A DNA stretch of 5,467 bases from Treponema sp. (lineage in GTDB: Bacteria > Spirochaetota > Spirochaetia > Treponematales > Treponemataceae). The position numbers and the translations under genes are program-made. Location of the stretch: NCBI GenBank assembly GCA_017390125.1, contig JAFPCT010000202.1, positions 1 through 5,467 on the forward strand. The letters run 5' to 3'. Below the pieces are notes generated by a model. It had not been told where the DNA came from. It saw only the letters and a program-made list of their open reading frames with translations, and ran no database searches. Shown here piece after piece: positions 1 through 5,467 of the stretch (position 1 is the stretch's first letter; the number at the start of each line of letters is the position of its first letter).

Positions 1-1359
1 GGTCTTGCAGAGACTCATCAGACTTTGATTCAGAACGGGCTCAGAAGCCGTGTCGTAATTGAAACTGACGGTAAGCTTATGAGCGGACGTGATGTTGCGA
101 TTGCAGCGCTTCTTGGCGCCGAGGAATTCGGTTTTGCAACGGCTCCTCTCATTACTATGGGTTGTGCAATGATGCTTGTCTGCAATCTTGATACATGTCC
201 TTTCGGTGTGGCAACTCAGAACAGTGAGCTCAGAAAGCGCTTTACTGGCAAACCTGAATATGTTGAGAATTTCATGCGCTTTATTGCACAGGAGCTCCGG
301 GAATACATGGCTCGTCTTGGCGTAAGGTCAATCGAAGAGATGTGCGGACGAACAGACCTTCTTAAGCTCAAAGAAAAACAGGGATTCAAGAGAGCGTCAA
401 TCGTCGACTTGAGCCGCATACTTGAATGGAAAGCTCCTGCTGACTGCAAGACTCATTTTGATTCTGCAGACGTATTCAATTTTGAGCTTGAAAAAACAGT
501 TGATGAAAAAATCCTTCTGGGTGAGTACAAGAAGGTTTCTGGAAAGGGCAAGGGAAGTTTCTCTGTAAACGTTACATCTACAGACAGGACTCTTGGAACT
601 ATCCTGGGAAGTGAAATACAGAAGCAGTTCGGCTCATCCCTTGCTGACGATTCATTCACTGTAAATGCAAGCGGTGGCGGCGGACAGAGTTTCGGTGCCT
701 TTATTCCTAAGGGGCTTACGCTCCGTCTTACAGGTGACGCAAACGACTATTTCGGAAAAGGTCTGAGCGGAGGAAAACTTGTCCTTAAGGCTCCTGCAAA
801 GGCAAGTTACAAGGCAGAAGACAACATCATCGTCGGAAACGTTGCCCTCTTCGGCGCAACAAGCGGAAAGGCTTTCATAAACGGTATTGCCGGAGAACGT
901 TTCTGTGTACGCAATTCCGGTGCTGTAGCTGTAGCTGAAGGCTGCGGTGACCATGGTCTTGAATACATGACAGGCGGAACTGTTGTCATCCTTGGTGAGA
1001 CAGGACGCAACTTTGCTGCAGGAATGAGCGGCGGAACTGCATTTGTACTTGACCAGAACCACGACCTCTACAAGCGCCTGAACAAGCAGCTTGTGACAAT
1101 GACTGAGCTTTCCGATGAACATGACGCAGAGCTTGTGAAGAAACTCATTTCAGAGCATGTGCAGGAAACCGGTTCTGCCCGGGGCAAGGAAATCCTTGCC
1201 AAGTTTGATGAATATGCGTGTCATTTCAAGAAAATTGTACCGAATGACTATCACCGTATGCTTGTTGAAATCAGCCGTGCCGAAGAGCGCGGACTTGATC
1301 ATGAGGAAGCCGTTCTTGAAGCTTTCTATGAAACAACTGGACAGAAGCGTCTTGCATAG
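1..1359 (+). CDS. gltB: Glutamate synthase (NADPH) large subunit, C-terminal part (5'-truncated by window edge)
   Basis: Frame 1 is open from the first base, so the gene starts outside the window; 452 residues remain of a protein that is usually about 1,500. GltB makes glutamate from glutamine-derived ammonia and 2-oxoglutarate in the cytoplasm, using electrons from GltD. Seen here: the end of the FMN-binding synthase barrel, opening with GLAETHQT and containing GRDVAIAALLGAEEFGFAT. Next come the three 3Fe-4S cysteines, C55, C61 and C66 in window numbering, spaced C-x5-C-x4-C. The C-terminal GXGXG beta-helix follows (about residues 170-370), with glycine-rich turns such as SGGGGQSFG at 224-232 and later GGTVVILG and GMSGGTAF. 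The tail (TGSARGKEIL onward) is also family-typical. The glutaminase domain lies upstream and cannot be judged. The TTG at 25 is internal, not a start. No frameshift is visible. It ends 16 bp before gltD, so the two are almost certainly co-transcribed. Confidence 0.97.
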   Translation, partial: GLAETHQTLIQNGLRSRVVIETDGKLMSGRDVAIAALLGAEEFGFATAPLITMGCAMMLVCNLDTCPFGVATQNSELRKRFTGKPEYVENFMRFIAQELREYMARLGVRSIEEMCGRTDLLKLKEKQGFKRASIVDLSRILEWKAPADCKTHFDSADVFNFELEKTVDEKILLGEYKKVSGKGKGSFSVNVTSTDRTLGTILGSEIQKQFGSSLADDSFTVNASGGGGQSFGAFIPKGLTLRLTGDANDYFGKGLSGGKLVLKAPAKASYKAEDNIIVGNVALFGATSGKAFINGIAGERFCVRNSGAVAVAEGCGDHGLEYMTGGTVVILGETGRNFAAGMSGGTAFVLDQNHDLYKRLNKQLVTMTELSDEHDAELVKKLISEHVQETGSARGKEILAKFDEYACHFKKIVPNDYHRMLVEISRAEERGLDHEEAVLEAFYETTGQKRLA

Positions 1360-1364
1360 TTGAA

Positions 1365-1370
1365 AGAGGG
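1365..1370 (+). promoter_or_regulatory. Shine-Dalgarno site of gltD
   Basis: The purine run AGAGGG ends 5 nt before the ATG at 1376, inside the 16-bp gltB-gltD gap. It fixes the gltD start and fits expression of the two subunits from one mRNA. It contrasts with uvrA, which has no comparable site. Confidence 0.8.
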
Positions 1371-1375
1371 ATAAT

Positions 1376-2899
1376 ATGGGTAAACCAACTGGATTTTTAG
1401 AATTAAATAGAATAGACAATGTTACTGTGGCGCCTCTGGTTCGATCTGCAAATTTCAAGGAATTCCACGAACCATTGGATGAAAAGACTCGCCGTGCTCA
1501 GGCCTCACGATGCATGAACTGCGGTGTACCAATGTGCCAGTCTGCAGTCAGGCTTTCCGGAATGGTAACAGGCTGTCCGCTTCACAATCTCATTCCTGAA
1601 TGGAATGACGCTCTGTACAACGGTCAGTACGACATGGCTGCATGGAGGCTATTGAAAACTTCAAGCTTCCCTGAATTTACTGGACGTGTCTGTCCTGCAT
1701 TGTGTGAAAAAGCATGCAACCTTGGTTCTCCTGCATGTGCCGGCGGCGGAAAGAACAATGCTGTAAGCATACATGACAACGAGCTTTTTATCATTGAAAA
1801 AGCTTTTGAAACTGGATACATGAAGCCCCGCTTTCCAAAAGTACGCAGCGGAAAAAAGATTGCAGTTGTTGGCTCTGGTCCTGCAGGACTTGCTGCCGCA
1901 GATCTCTTGAACCGGCGCGGACATAATGTGACTGTTTTTGAGCGGGAAGACCGTGCCGGCGGACTTCTGATGTACGGCATTCCGAATATGAAGCTTGACA
2001 AAAGCATCATCGAGCGCCGCATAAATCTTATGAAAGAAGAGGGCGTTGAATTTGTATTCAATGCAGATGTAGGAAAGGACGTGAAGGCTGAAAATCTTCT
2101 TGAGGAATATGATGCCGTTGCTCTCTGCTGCGGAGCAAAAAAAGCTCGTCCTCTTTCCGCAAAGGGCGCAGATTCTGAAGGAGTCATGTTTGCTGTTGAT
2201 TTCCTGAAATCAGTTACAAAAAGCCTTTTGAATTCTGATCTGAAGGACGGAGCATTCTTTGACGTAAAGGGAAAGGATGTAGTTGTTGTAGGCGGCGGTG
2301 ATACAGGTAACGACTGTACAGGTACGTCTATCCGTCTGGGTGCAAAAAGCGTCACTCAGCTTGAGATGATGCCTTGTCCGCCTGTTGAGCGTTCGGAAAA
2401 AAATCCTTGGCCGGAGTGGCCGAAAGTGCTCAAAACTGACTATGGCGCAGAAGAGTCAATAGCTCATTTTGGACATGATCCTCGTGTCTATGAAACTACC
2501 GTAAAAGAAGTTCATGCAAAAGACGGAAAGGTCTGCGGCATTACTACTGTTCAGGTTGAATTCCGCATGATAGACGGAAAGCGCACTTTGTGTGAGAGGG
2601 AAGGAACTGAAAAGGAACTTCCATGTGATCTTCTGCTTATTGCTGCCGGCTTCCTTGGAGCCGAAGATTATACTGCAAAAGCTTTCAATGCAGAGCTTAC
2701 TCCGCGGAATACAGTTGCTTCTACCGGTGAGGCGACTCCGGATTATGCTTCGCCGAACGGCTACAAAACAAACGTGGACAAAGTGTTCACTGCCGGCGAC
2801 ATGCACCGCGGACAGTCTCTGGTTGTATGGGCTATAGCAGAAGGCCGTGAATGTGCCCGCCAGATAGACGAATACCTGATGGGTTACAGCTACATCTAG
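1376..2899 (+). CDS. gltD: Glutamate synthase (NADPH) small subunit
   Basis: Complete, 507 residues, somewhat longer than the E. coli subunit. GltD oxidises NADPH on FAD and passes electrons through 4Fe-4S clusters to the GltB FMN. Seen in order: an N-terminal cysteine-rich domain with C46-x2-C49-x4-C54, C67, and C106-x3-C110-x3-C114, plus an extra C121; a Rossmann FAD site VVGSGPAGL at 164-172 ending at FERE (188-191); GGLLMYGIPNMKL at 195-207, a family hallmark; an NADPH-domain motif GGGDTGND at 306-313; NPWPEWP at 343-349, typical of the gram-positive/plant-like branch; and a C-terminal FAD-contact motif AGDMHRGQSLVVWAIAEGR at 473-491. The ATG start is supported by the AGAGGG site and by the conserved GFLE opening. 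Similar N-terminal modules occur in other oxidoreductases such as NfnA/NuoF-like partners and DPYD, but the adjacent gltB settles the role. All visible key motifs are intact. Confidence 0.97.
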   Translation: MGKPTGFLELNRIDNVTVAPLVRSANFKEFHEPLDEKTRRAQASRCMNCGVPMCQSAVRLSGMVTGCPLHNLIPEWNDALYNGQYDMAAWRLLKTSSFPEFTGRVCPALCEKACNLGSPACAGGGKNNAVSIHDNELFIIEKAFETGYMKPRFPKVRSGKKIAVVGSGPAGLAAADLLNRRGHNVTVFEREDRAGGLLMYGIPNMKLDKSIIERRINLMKEEGVEFVFNADVGKDVKAENLLEEYDAVALCCGAKKARPLSAKGADSEGVMFAVDFLKSVTKSLLNSDLKDGAFFDVKGKDVVVVGGGDTGNDCTGTSIRLGAKSVTQLEMMPCPPVERSEKNPWPEWPKVLKTDYGAEESIAHFGHDPRVYETTVKEVHAKDGKVCGITTVQVEFRMIDGKRTLCEREGTEKELPCDLLLIAAGFLGAEDYTAKAFNAELTPRNTVASTGEATPDYASPNGYKTNVDKVFTAGDMHRGQSLVVWAIAEGRECARQIDEYLMGYSYI

Positions 2900-2911
2900 A
2901 ATATTTCTAGA
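2895..2911 (+). repeat. TCTAGA inverted repeat overlapping the gltD stop
   Basis: Two copies of the self-complementary hexamer TCTAGA (2895-2900 and 2906-2911) are separated by ATATT, so they can form a 6-bp stem with a 5-nt loop. The gltD stop codon TAG (2897-2899) lies in the first arm. The stem is AT-rich and weak, just upstream of the strong terminator. It may help protect the transcript 3' end or may be chance. Confidence 0.4.
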
Positions 2912-2915
2912 AGTG

Positions 2916-2964
2916 AAAAAAAACGGGTTCCAGGCTCAGAAACTCAGCCGAAACCCGTTTTTTT
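2916..2964 (+). terminator. Intrinsic terminator of the gltBD operon
   Basis: An A-run followed by CGGGTT (2916-2929) pairs with AACCCG followed by seven T (2952-2964), giving an outer stem of about 13 bp with a GC core. After a small internal mismatch the stem continues with GGCT (2933-2936) pairing AGCC (2946-2949) around a 9-nt loop. The T-run follows the GC stem directly, as a rho-independent terminator needs. Because the 5' side carries a matching A-run, it could also stop transcription from the other strand. It begins 16 bp after the gltD stop and separates gltBD from uvrA. Confidence 0.93.
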
Positions 2965-2991
2965 ATTTTGCAAAATACAATCCTCAGGATT
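2965..2991. repeat. Two short palindromes downstream of the terminator
   Basis: ATTTTGCAAAAT (2965-2976) is a perfect 12-bp palindrome. Three bases later AATCCT-C-AGGATT (2979-2991) has 6-bp arms around one base. The first overlaps the tail of the terminator T-tract region, and its AT-rich content makes chance plausible. Their closeness could instead indicate a protein-binding site, but I recognise no known operator. Confidence 0.35.
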
Positions 2992-3037
2992 CCATAGAGC
3001 ATGACCTGAAAATCCTAATTCCGTACCGAAGGGGAGC

Positions 3038-3070
3038 CATCAGACAGGGATAGATTCATTCTGTCAGATG
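3038..3070. repeat. Imperfect inverted repeat upstream of the uvrA promoter
   Basis: CATCAGACAG (3038-3047) and CTGTCAGATG (3061-3070) are 10-bp arms with a single mismatch (A opposite A), separated by 13 nt. No T-run follows, so it is not a standard terminator. It ends 2 bp before the tandem repeat array. It could be an operator or an RNA hairpin in read-through transcripts. The function is unknown. Confidence 0.5.
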
Positions 3071-3072
3071 TC

Positions 3073-3128
3073 CATGACTTTCAACACATGACTTTCAACA
3101 CATGACTTTCAACACATGACTTTCAACT
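3073..3128. repeat. Tandem repeat, four copies of a 14-bp unit
   Basis: The unit CATGACTTTCAACA is repeated head to tail at 3073-3086, 3087-3100, 3101-3114 and 3115-3128. The first three copies are identical and the fourth differs only in its last base (T for A). Flanking sequence on either side does not continue the pattern. The unit is non-coding: each copy opens an ATG frame that hits TGA after five codons, and 14 is not a multiple of three. The last copy overlaps the presumed -35 region of the uvrA promoter. It may be a slippage-prone locus or a set of regulator sites. Confidence 0.95.
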
Positions 3129-3149
3129 CTCTGTATTTTTCATTATAAT
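3121..3149 (+). promoter_or_regulatory. Probable sigma-70 type promoter of uvrA
   Basis: A perfect -10 hexamer TATAAT lies at 3144-3149. Seventeen bp upstream is TTTCAA (3121-3126), a weak -35 that matches TTGACA at three of six positions and is supplied by the last copy of the 14-bp repeat. Transcription would be expected to begin near 3155-3159, essentially at the uvrA GTG codon. No TGn extended -10 is present. The -10 is convincing; the -35 is uncertain. Confidence 0.65.
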
Positions 3150-3158
3150 CGTAATATT

Positions 3159-5467
3159 GTGGAACAGTTTTTAAATAATGACAGAATAGTTATCAGGGGT
3201 GCCAGAGAGCATAACCTTAAGAACATTGATCTAGATCTTCCTCGCAACAAACTCATTGTAATTTCAGGGCTTTCCGGCTCCGGAAAAAGCTCCCTTGCTT
3301 TTGACACATTGTTCGCAGAAGGTCAGCGCCGGTACATGGAAAGCCTTTCTTCCTATGCCCGGCAGTTTCTTGGAACTATGGACAAGCCTGATGTTGATAT
3401 GATAGAAGGGCTTTCTCCTGCAATTTCCATTGAGCAGAAATCAACAAATAAAAATCCCCGTTCAACAGTCGGAACGATTACAGAAATATATGACTATTAC
3501 CGCCTGCTTTTTGCCCGTGCCGGACATGCCCATTGTCCTGTCTGCGGCCGTGAAATCCGCGAGCAGACCATTGACCAGATTATAGATGCAATAATGTCCT
3601 GGGAGGAAGGAACGAAGATTCAGATCCTTGCTCCTGTTATACGCGGAAAAAAAGGCGAGCACACAAAAATCATTGAAGACGCAAAAAAGTCCGGCTTTGT
3701 CCGGGCCCGTATTGACGGGGTTATGGCTCTTCTTGATGACCCGATAAAACTTGACAAGCAGAAAAAACATTCAATCGAAATTGTCGTGGACAGAATTGTA
3801 TTGAGCCAGGACGTCCGAAAGCGACTTTCAGACAGCGTTGAGACAGCCTTGAACAGTGCCGGCGGCATTATTGTTGTTACCCGCCGCATTGATGACAGAG
3901 ATGAGGAGGTGTTCTTCAGCCAGAAAAATGCCTGCCCGGACTGCGGAATATCCATGCCGGAGCTTCAGCCAAGGCTTTTCTCTTTCAACAATCCTTTTGG
4001 TGCCTGTCCTGAATGTACGGGACTTGGTCAGAAAATGGAATGGGACCGGTCAAAAATTCTTCCGGATGACTCACTGAGTTTTAATCAGGGAGCTTTTCCG
4101 TTCTACAATCCTGAGAGCAGCTGGAATAATTCAATGTTTTCTGCAATTGCAGAAGCGGAAGGATTTTCCCTTGACGCGCCGATAAACTCCCTGACTGAAA
4201 AACAGACTGATTTCCTCTGGAACGGTGACGCTGAGAAGAACATCCACTGGATTTACAAGAAGCAGAGCGGGGAAGGTTATTCAGAATACAACCGCCCTTG
4301 GCTCGGCATCCTTGCGGATATGAAACGCCGTCATTCAGAAGCCTGGGGTGAAAATCAGCGCATCAGGATTGAAGAAAAGTTCATGTCCGTATCGGAATGT
4401 TCCGGTTGTTACGGAAAGCGTCTCCGTCCGGAAGCTCTTGGAGTTACTGTAGGCGGAAAAAATATATATGAGCTTTCTTCTCTCAGCGTCCAGGACTCAA
4501 TAGAGTTTTTTGATAAGCTTGAGCTTTCAGAAAACGAGCGTTTGATTGCCTCTCAGGTTTTGAAAGAAATAAAGAGCCGCCTTAAATTCCTTAAGGATGT
4601 GGGATTGGATTATCTTACCCTTGAGCGTTCTGCAGAAACATTGAGCGGCGGTGAAGCCCAGCGGATCAGGCTGGCAACCCAGATTGGCTCTGCGCTTACA
4701 GGAGTCATGTATATTCTTGATGAGCCTTCGATCGGACTTCATCAGAGGGACAACCAGAAACTTATAGACACACTTACATACCTCAGGGATCAGCAGAATA
4801 CAGTGATTGTCGTTGAGCACGATGAGCAGACTCTGCGTACTGCCGACTATCTTGTGGACATCGGTCCCGGAGCAGGAATTCATGGAGGCAACGTTGTTGC
4901 AGCAGGAACTCCTGAAGAAGTAATGAAGGTAAAGGAAAGCAAAACCGGACAGTATCTTGCCGGAACCCTCAGGATGGACATTCCTTCTGTCCGAAGAAAG
5001 GGAAACGGTTCCTTTATTTCGCTGAAGGGGGTTACAGAGCATAACCTTAAGGATGTTTCAATTGACATTCCTCTCGGGACCTTTACCTGTATAACCGGCG
5101 TTTCTGGAAGCGGAAAGTCAACCCTTATGAGCGACGTGCTTTATCCGCTCCTTTCAAATAAAATAATGCGGACTTCTTACCCTGTAGGCGCCTACAAATC
5201 TATCGAAGGCTTTGAGGCTGTCGACAAGGTAATCAATATTGACCAGAGTCCTATAGGACGTACTCCCCGAAGCAACCCGGCAACCTATGTCGGCGTCTTT
5301 GACCCTATCAGGGATCTCTTCGCAAGTCTTCCTGAGGCAAAGGCAAACGGCTATTCAAAAGGCCGGTTCAGTTTCAACGTAAAGGGTGGCCGCTGTGAAA
5401 ACTGTCAGGGAAGCGGAACCATCACAATCGAAATGAACTTTTTACCGGACGTGTTCATAACCTGCGA
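3159..5467 (+). CDS. uvrA: Excinuclease ABC subunit A, N-terminal 769 residues (3'-truncated by window edge)
   Basis: UvrA is the dimeric ATPase that finds bulky DNA damage and loads UvrB in nucleotide excision repair. About 769 of the usual 940 or so residues are present. Seen: RGAREHNLKNIDL (13-25) and Walker A GLSGSGKSS (37-45); EGLSPAISIEQKST in the first ABC domain; CPVC at 126-129; a UvrB-binding region (about 130-250); zinc finger 1, C259-x2-C262-x20-C283-x2-C286; an insertion region and CSGC (414-417); the first signature LSGGE (495-499) with Walker B LDEPSIGLH (D521, E522); the second Walker A GVSGSGKST (647-655); and SNPATYVGVFDPIRDLFA. Zinc finger 2 has begun (C746, C749, C769) when the window ends. 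The start is GTG 3159: in this frame a TGA lies at 3117-3119, no ATG or TTG lies between, and the next in-frame ATG is beyond the first Walker A. No Shine-Dalgarno precedes it. No frameshift is visible. Confidence 0.97.
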   Translation, partial: MEQFLNNDRIVIRGAREHNLKNIDLDLPRNKLIVISGLSGSGKSSLAFDTLFAEGQRRYMESLSSYARQFLGTMDKPDVDMIEGLSPAISIEQKSTNKNPRSTVGTITEIYDYYRLLFARAGHAHCPVCGREIREQTIDQIIDAIMSWEEGTKIQILAPVIRGKKGEHTKIIEDAKKSGFVRARIDGVMALLDDPIKLDKQKKHSIEIVVDRIVLSQDVRKRLSDSVETALNSAGGIIVVTRRIDDRDEEVFFSQKNACPDCGISMPELQPRLFSFNNPFGACPECTGLGQKMEWDRSKILPDDSLSFNQGAFPFYNPESSWNNSMFSAIAEAEGFSLDAPINSLTEKQTDFLWNGDAEKNIHWIYKKQSGEGYSEYNRPWLGILADMKRRHSEAWGENQRIRIEEKFMSVSECSGCYGKRLRPEALGVTVGGKNIYELSSLSVQDSIEFFDKLELSENERLIASQVLKEIKSRLKFLKDVGLDYLTLERSAETLSGGEAQRIRLATQIGSALTGVMYILDEPSIGLHQRDNQKLIDTLTYLRDQQNTVIVVEHDEQTLRTADYLVDIGPGAGIHGGNVVAAGTPEEVMKVKESKTGQYLAGTLRMDIPSVRRKGNGSFISLKGVTEHNLKDVSIDIPLGTFTCITGVSGSGKSTLMSDVLYPLLSNKIMRTSYPVGAYKSIEGFEAVDKVINIDQSPIGRTPRSNPATYVGVFDPIRDLFASLPEAKANGYSKGRFSFNVKGGRCENCQGSGTITIEMNFLPDVFITC

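Noticed and set aside
1369..1375. GATAAT just before gltD as a -10 box for a separate gltD promoter
   Set aside because: It touches the start codon and overlaps the spacer after the Shine-Dalgarno sequence, so a transcript from it would begin inside the gene. The 16-bp gap points to co-transcription with gltB.
1624..2355. Long minus-strand open frame opposite gltD
   Set aside because: It lies wholly antisense to a strongly conserved gene, its product is low-complexity Ser/Arg/Pro-rich with no recognisable domain, and gltD's codon pattern explains it as a shadow frame. The same applies to the minus-strand frames opposite gltB (652-1122) and uvrA (3620-3955, 4527-5042).
2996..3014. Possible decayed copy of the uvrA 5' end (AGAGCATGACCTGAAAATC resembles uvrA 3206-3224)
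   Set aside because: Fifteen of 19 positions match, but the similarity does not extend to either side and no reading frame survives, so chance is the simpler explanation.
3073..3128. Minus-strand promoters: each 14-bp unit reads TTGAAA (close to a -35 box) on the minus strand
   Set aside because: I see no suitable -10 at 16-18 bp beyond the outermost copy and no minus-strand gene that it could serve.
3073..3128. CRISPR-like array
   Set aside because: The units are 14 bp and directly adjacent, with no spacers. It is a simple tandem repeat.
2965..3158. LexA/SOS operator upstream of uvrA
   Set aside because: uvrA is often SOS-controlled, but I find neither an E. coli-type CTGT-N8-ACAG box nor a Bacillus-type CGAAC...GTTC box. 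The ACAG...CTGT in the inverted repeat has the wrong orientation and spacing. A lineage-specific LexA motif cannot be excluded.
3178..3189. ATG at 3178 as the uvrA start
   Set aside because: It is out of frame with the conserved UvrA reading frame and reaches TAG after three codons. Only GTG 3159 is in frame.

Overview
This window is mainly conserved housekeeping sequence from a bacterium. It holds three plus-strand genes and one 259-bp intergenic gap: the 3' end of gltB, a complete gltD, the gap, and the first 769 codons of uvrA. Gene style (moderate GC, many CTT/GTT/GCA/GGA codons, a gram-positive/anaerobe-type GltD) suggests a host-associated anaerobe. A Treponema-like spirochaete is my best guess. 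That is an impression, not something a marker in the window proves.

Region 1 (1-2899) is the NADPH-dependent glutamate synthase (GOGAT) operon. gltB, the large subunit, is cut by the left edge. It keeps the end of the FMN barrel with its 3Fe-4S cysteines and the whole C-terminal beta-helix. gltD, the small subunit, follows 16 bp later behind a clear Shine-Dalgarno sequence. Together they move electrons from NADPH through FAD and iron-sulfur clusters to FMN, where glutamine-derived ammonia and 2-oxoglutarate become glutamate. A strong intrinsic terminator just after gltD ends the operon.

Region 2 (2900-3158) is the most unusual part. After the terminator come small palindromes, an imperfect inverted repeat, and four head-to-tail copies of a 14-bp unit. 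The last copy runs into the presumed -35 region of a promoter with a perfect TATAAT. That -10 box sits only 9 nt before the only usable uvrA start (GTG 3159) and no Shine-Dalgarno is present, so uvrA is probably read from a leaderless or nearly leaderless mRNA.

Region 3 (3159-5467) is uvrA, the damage-recognition ATPase of nucleotide excision repair. It is intact as far as visible and runs off the right edge inside the second zinc finger. I see no mobile element, CRISPR array, RNA gene or novel multigene system. The points worth a second look are the tandem repeat and the leaderless-looking start of uvrA.
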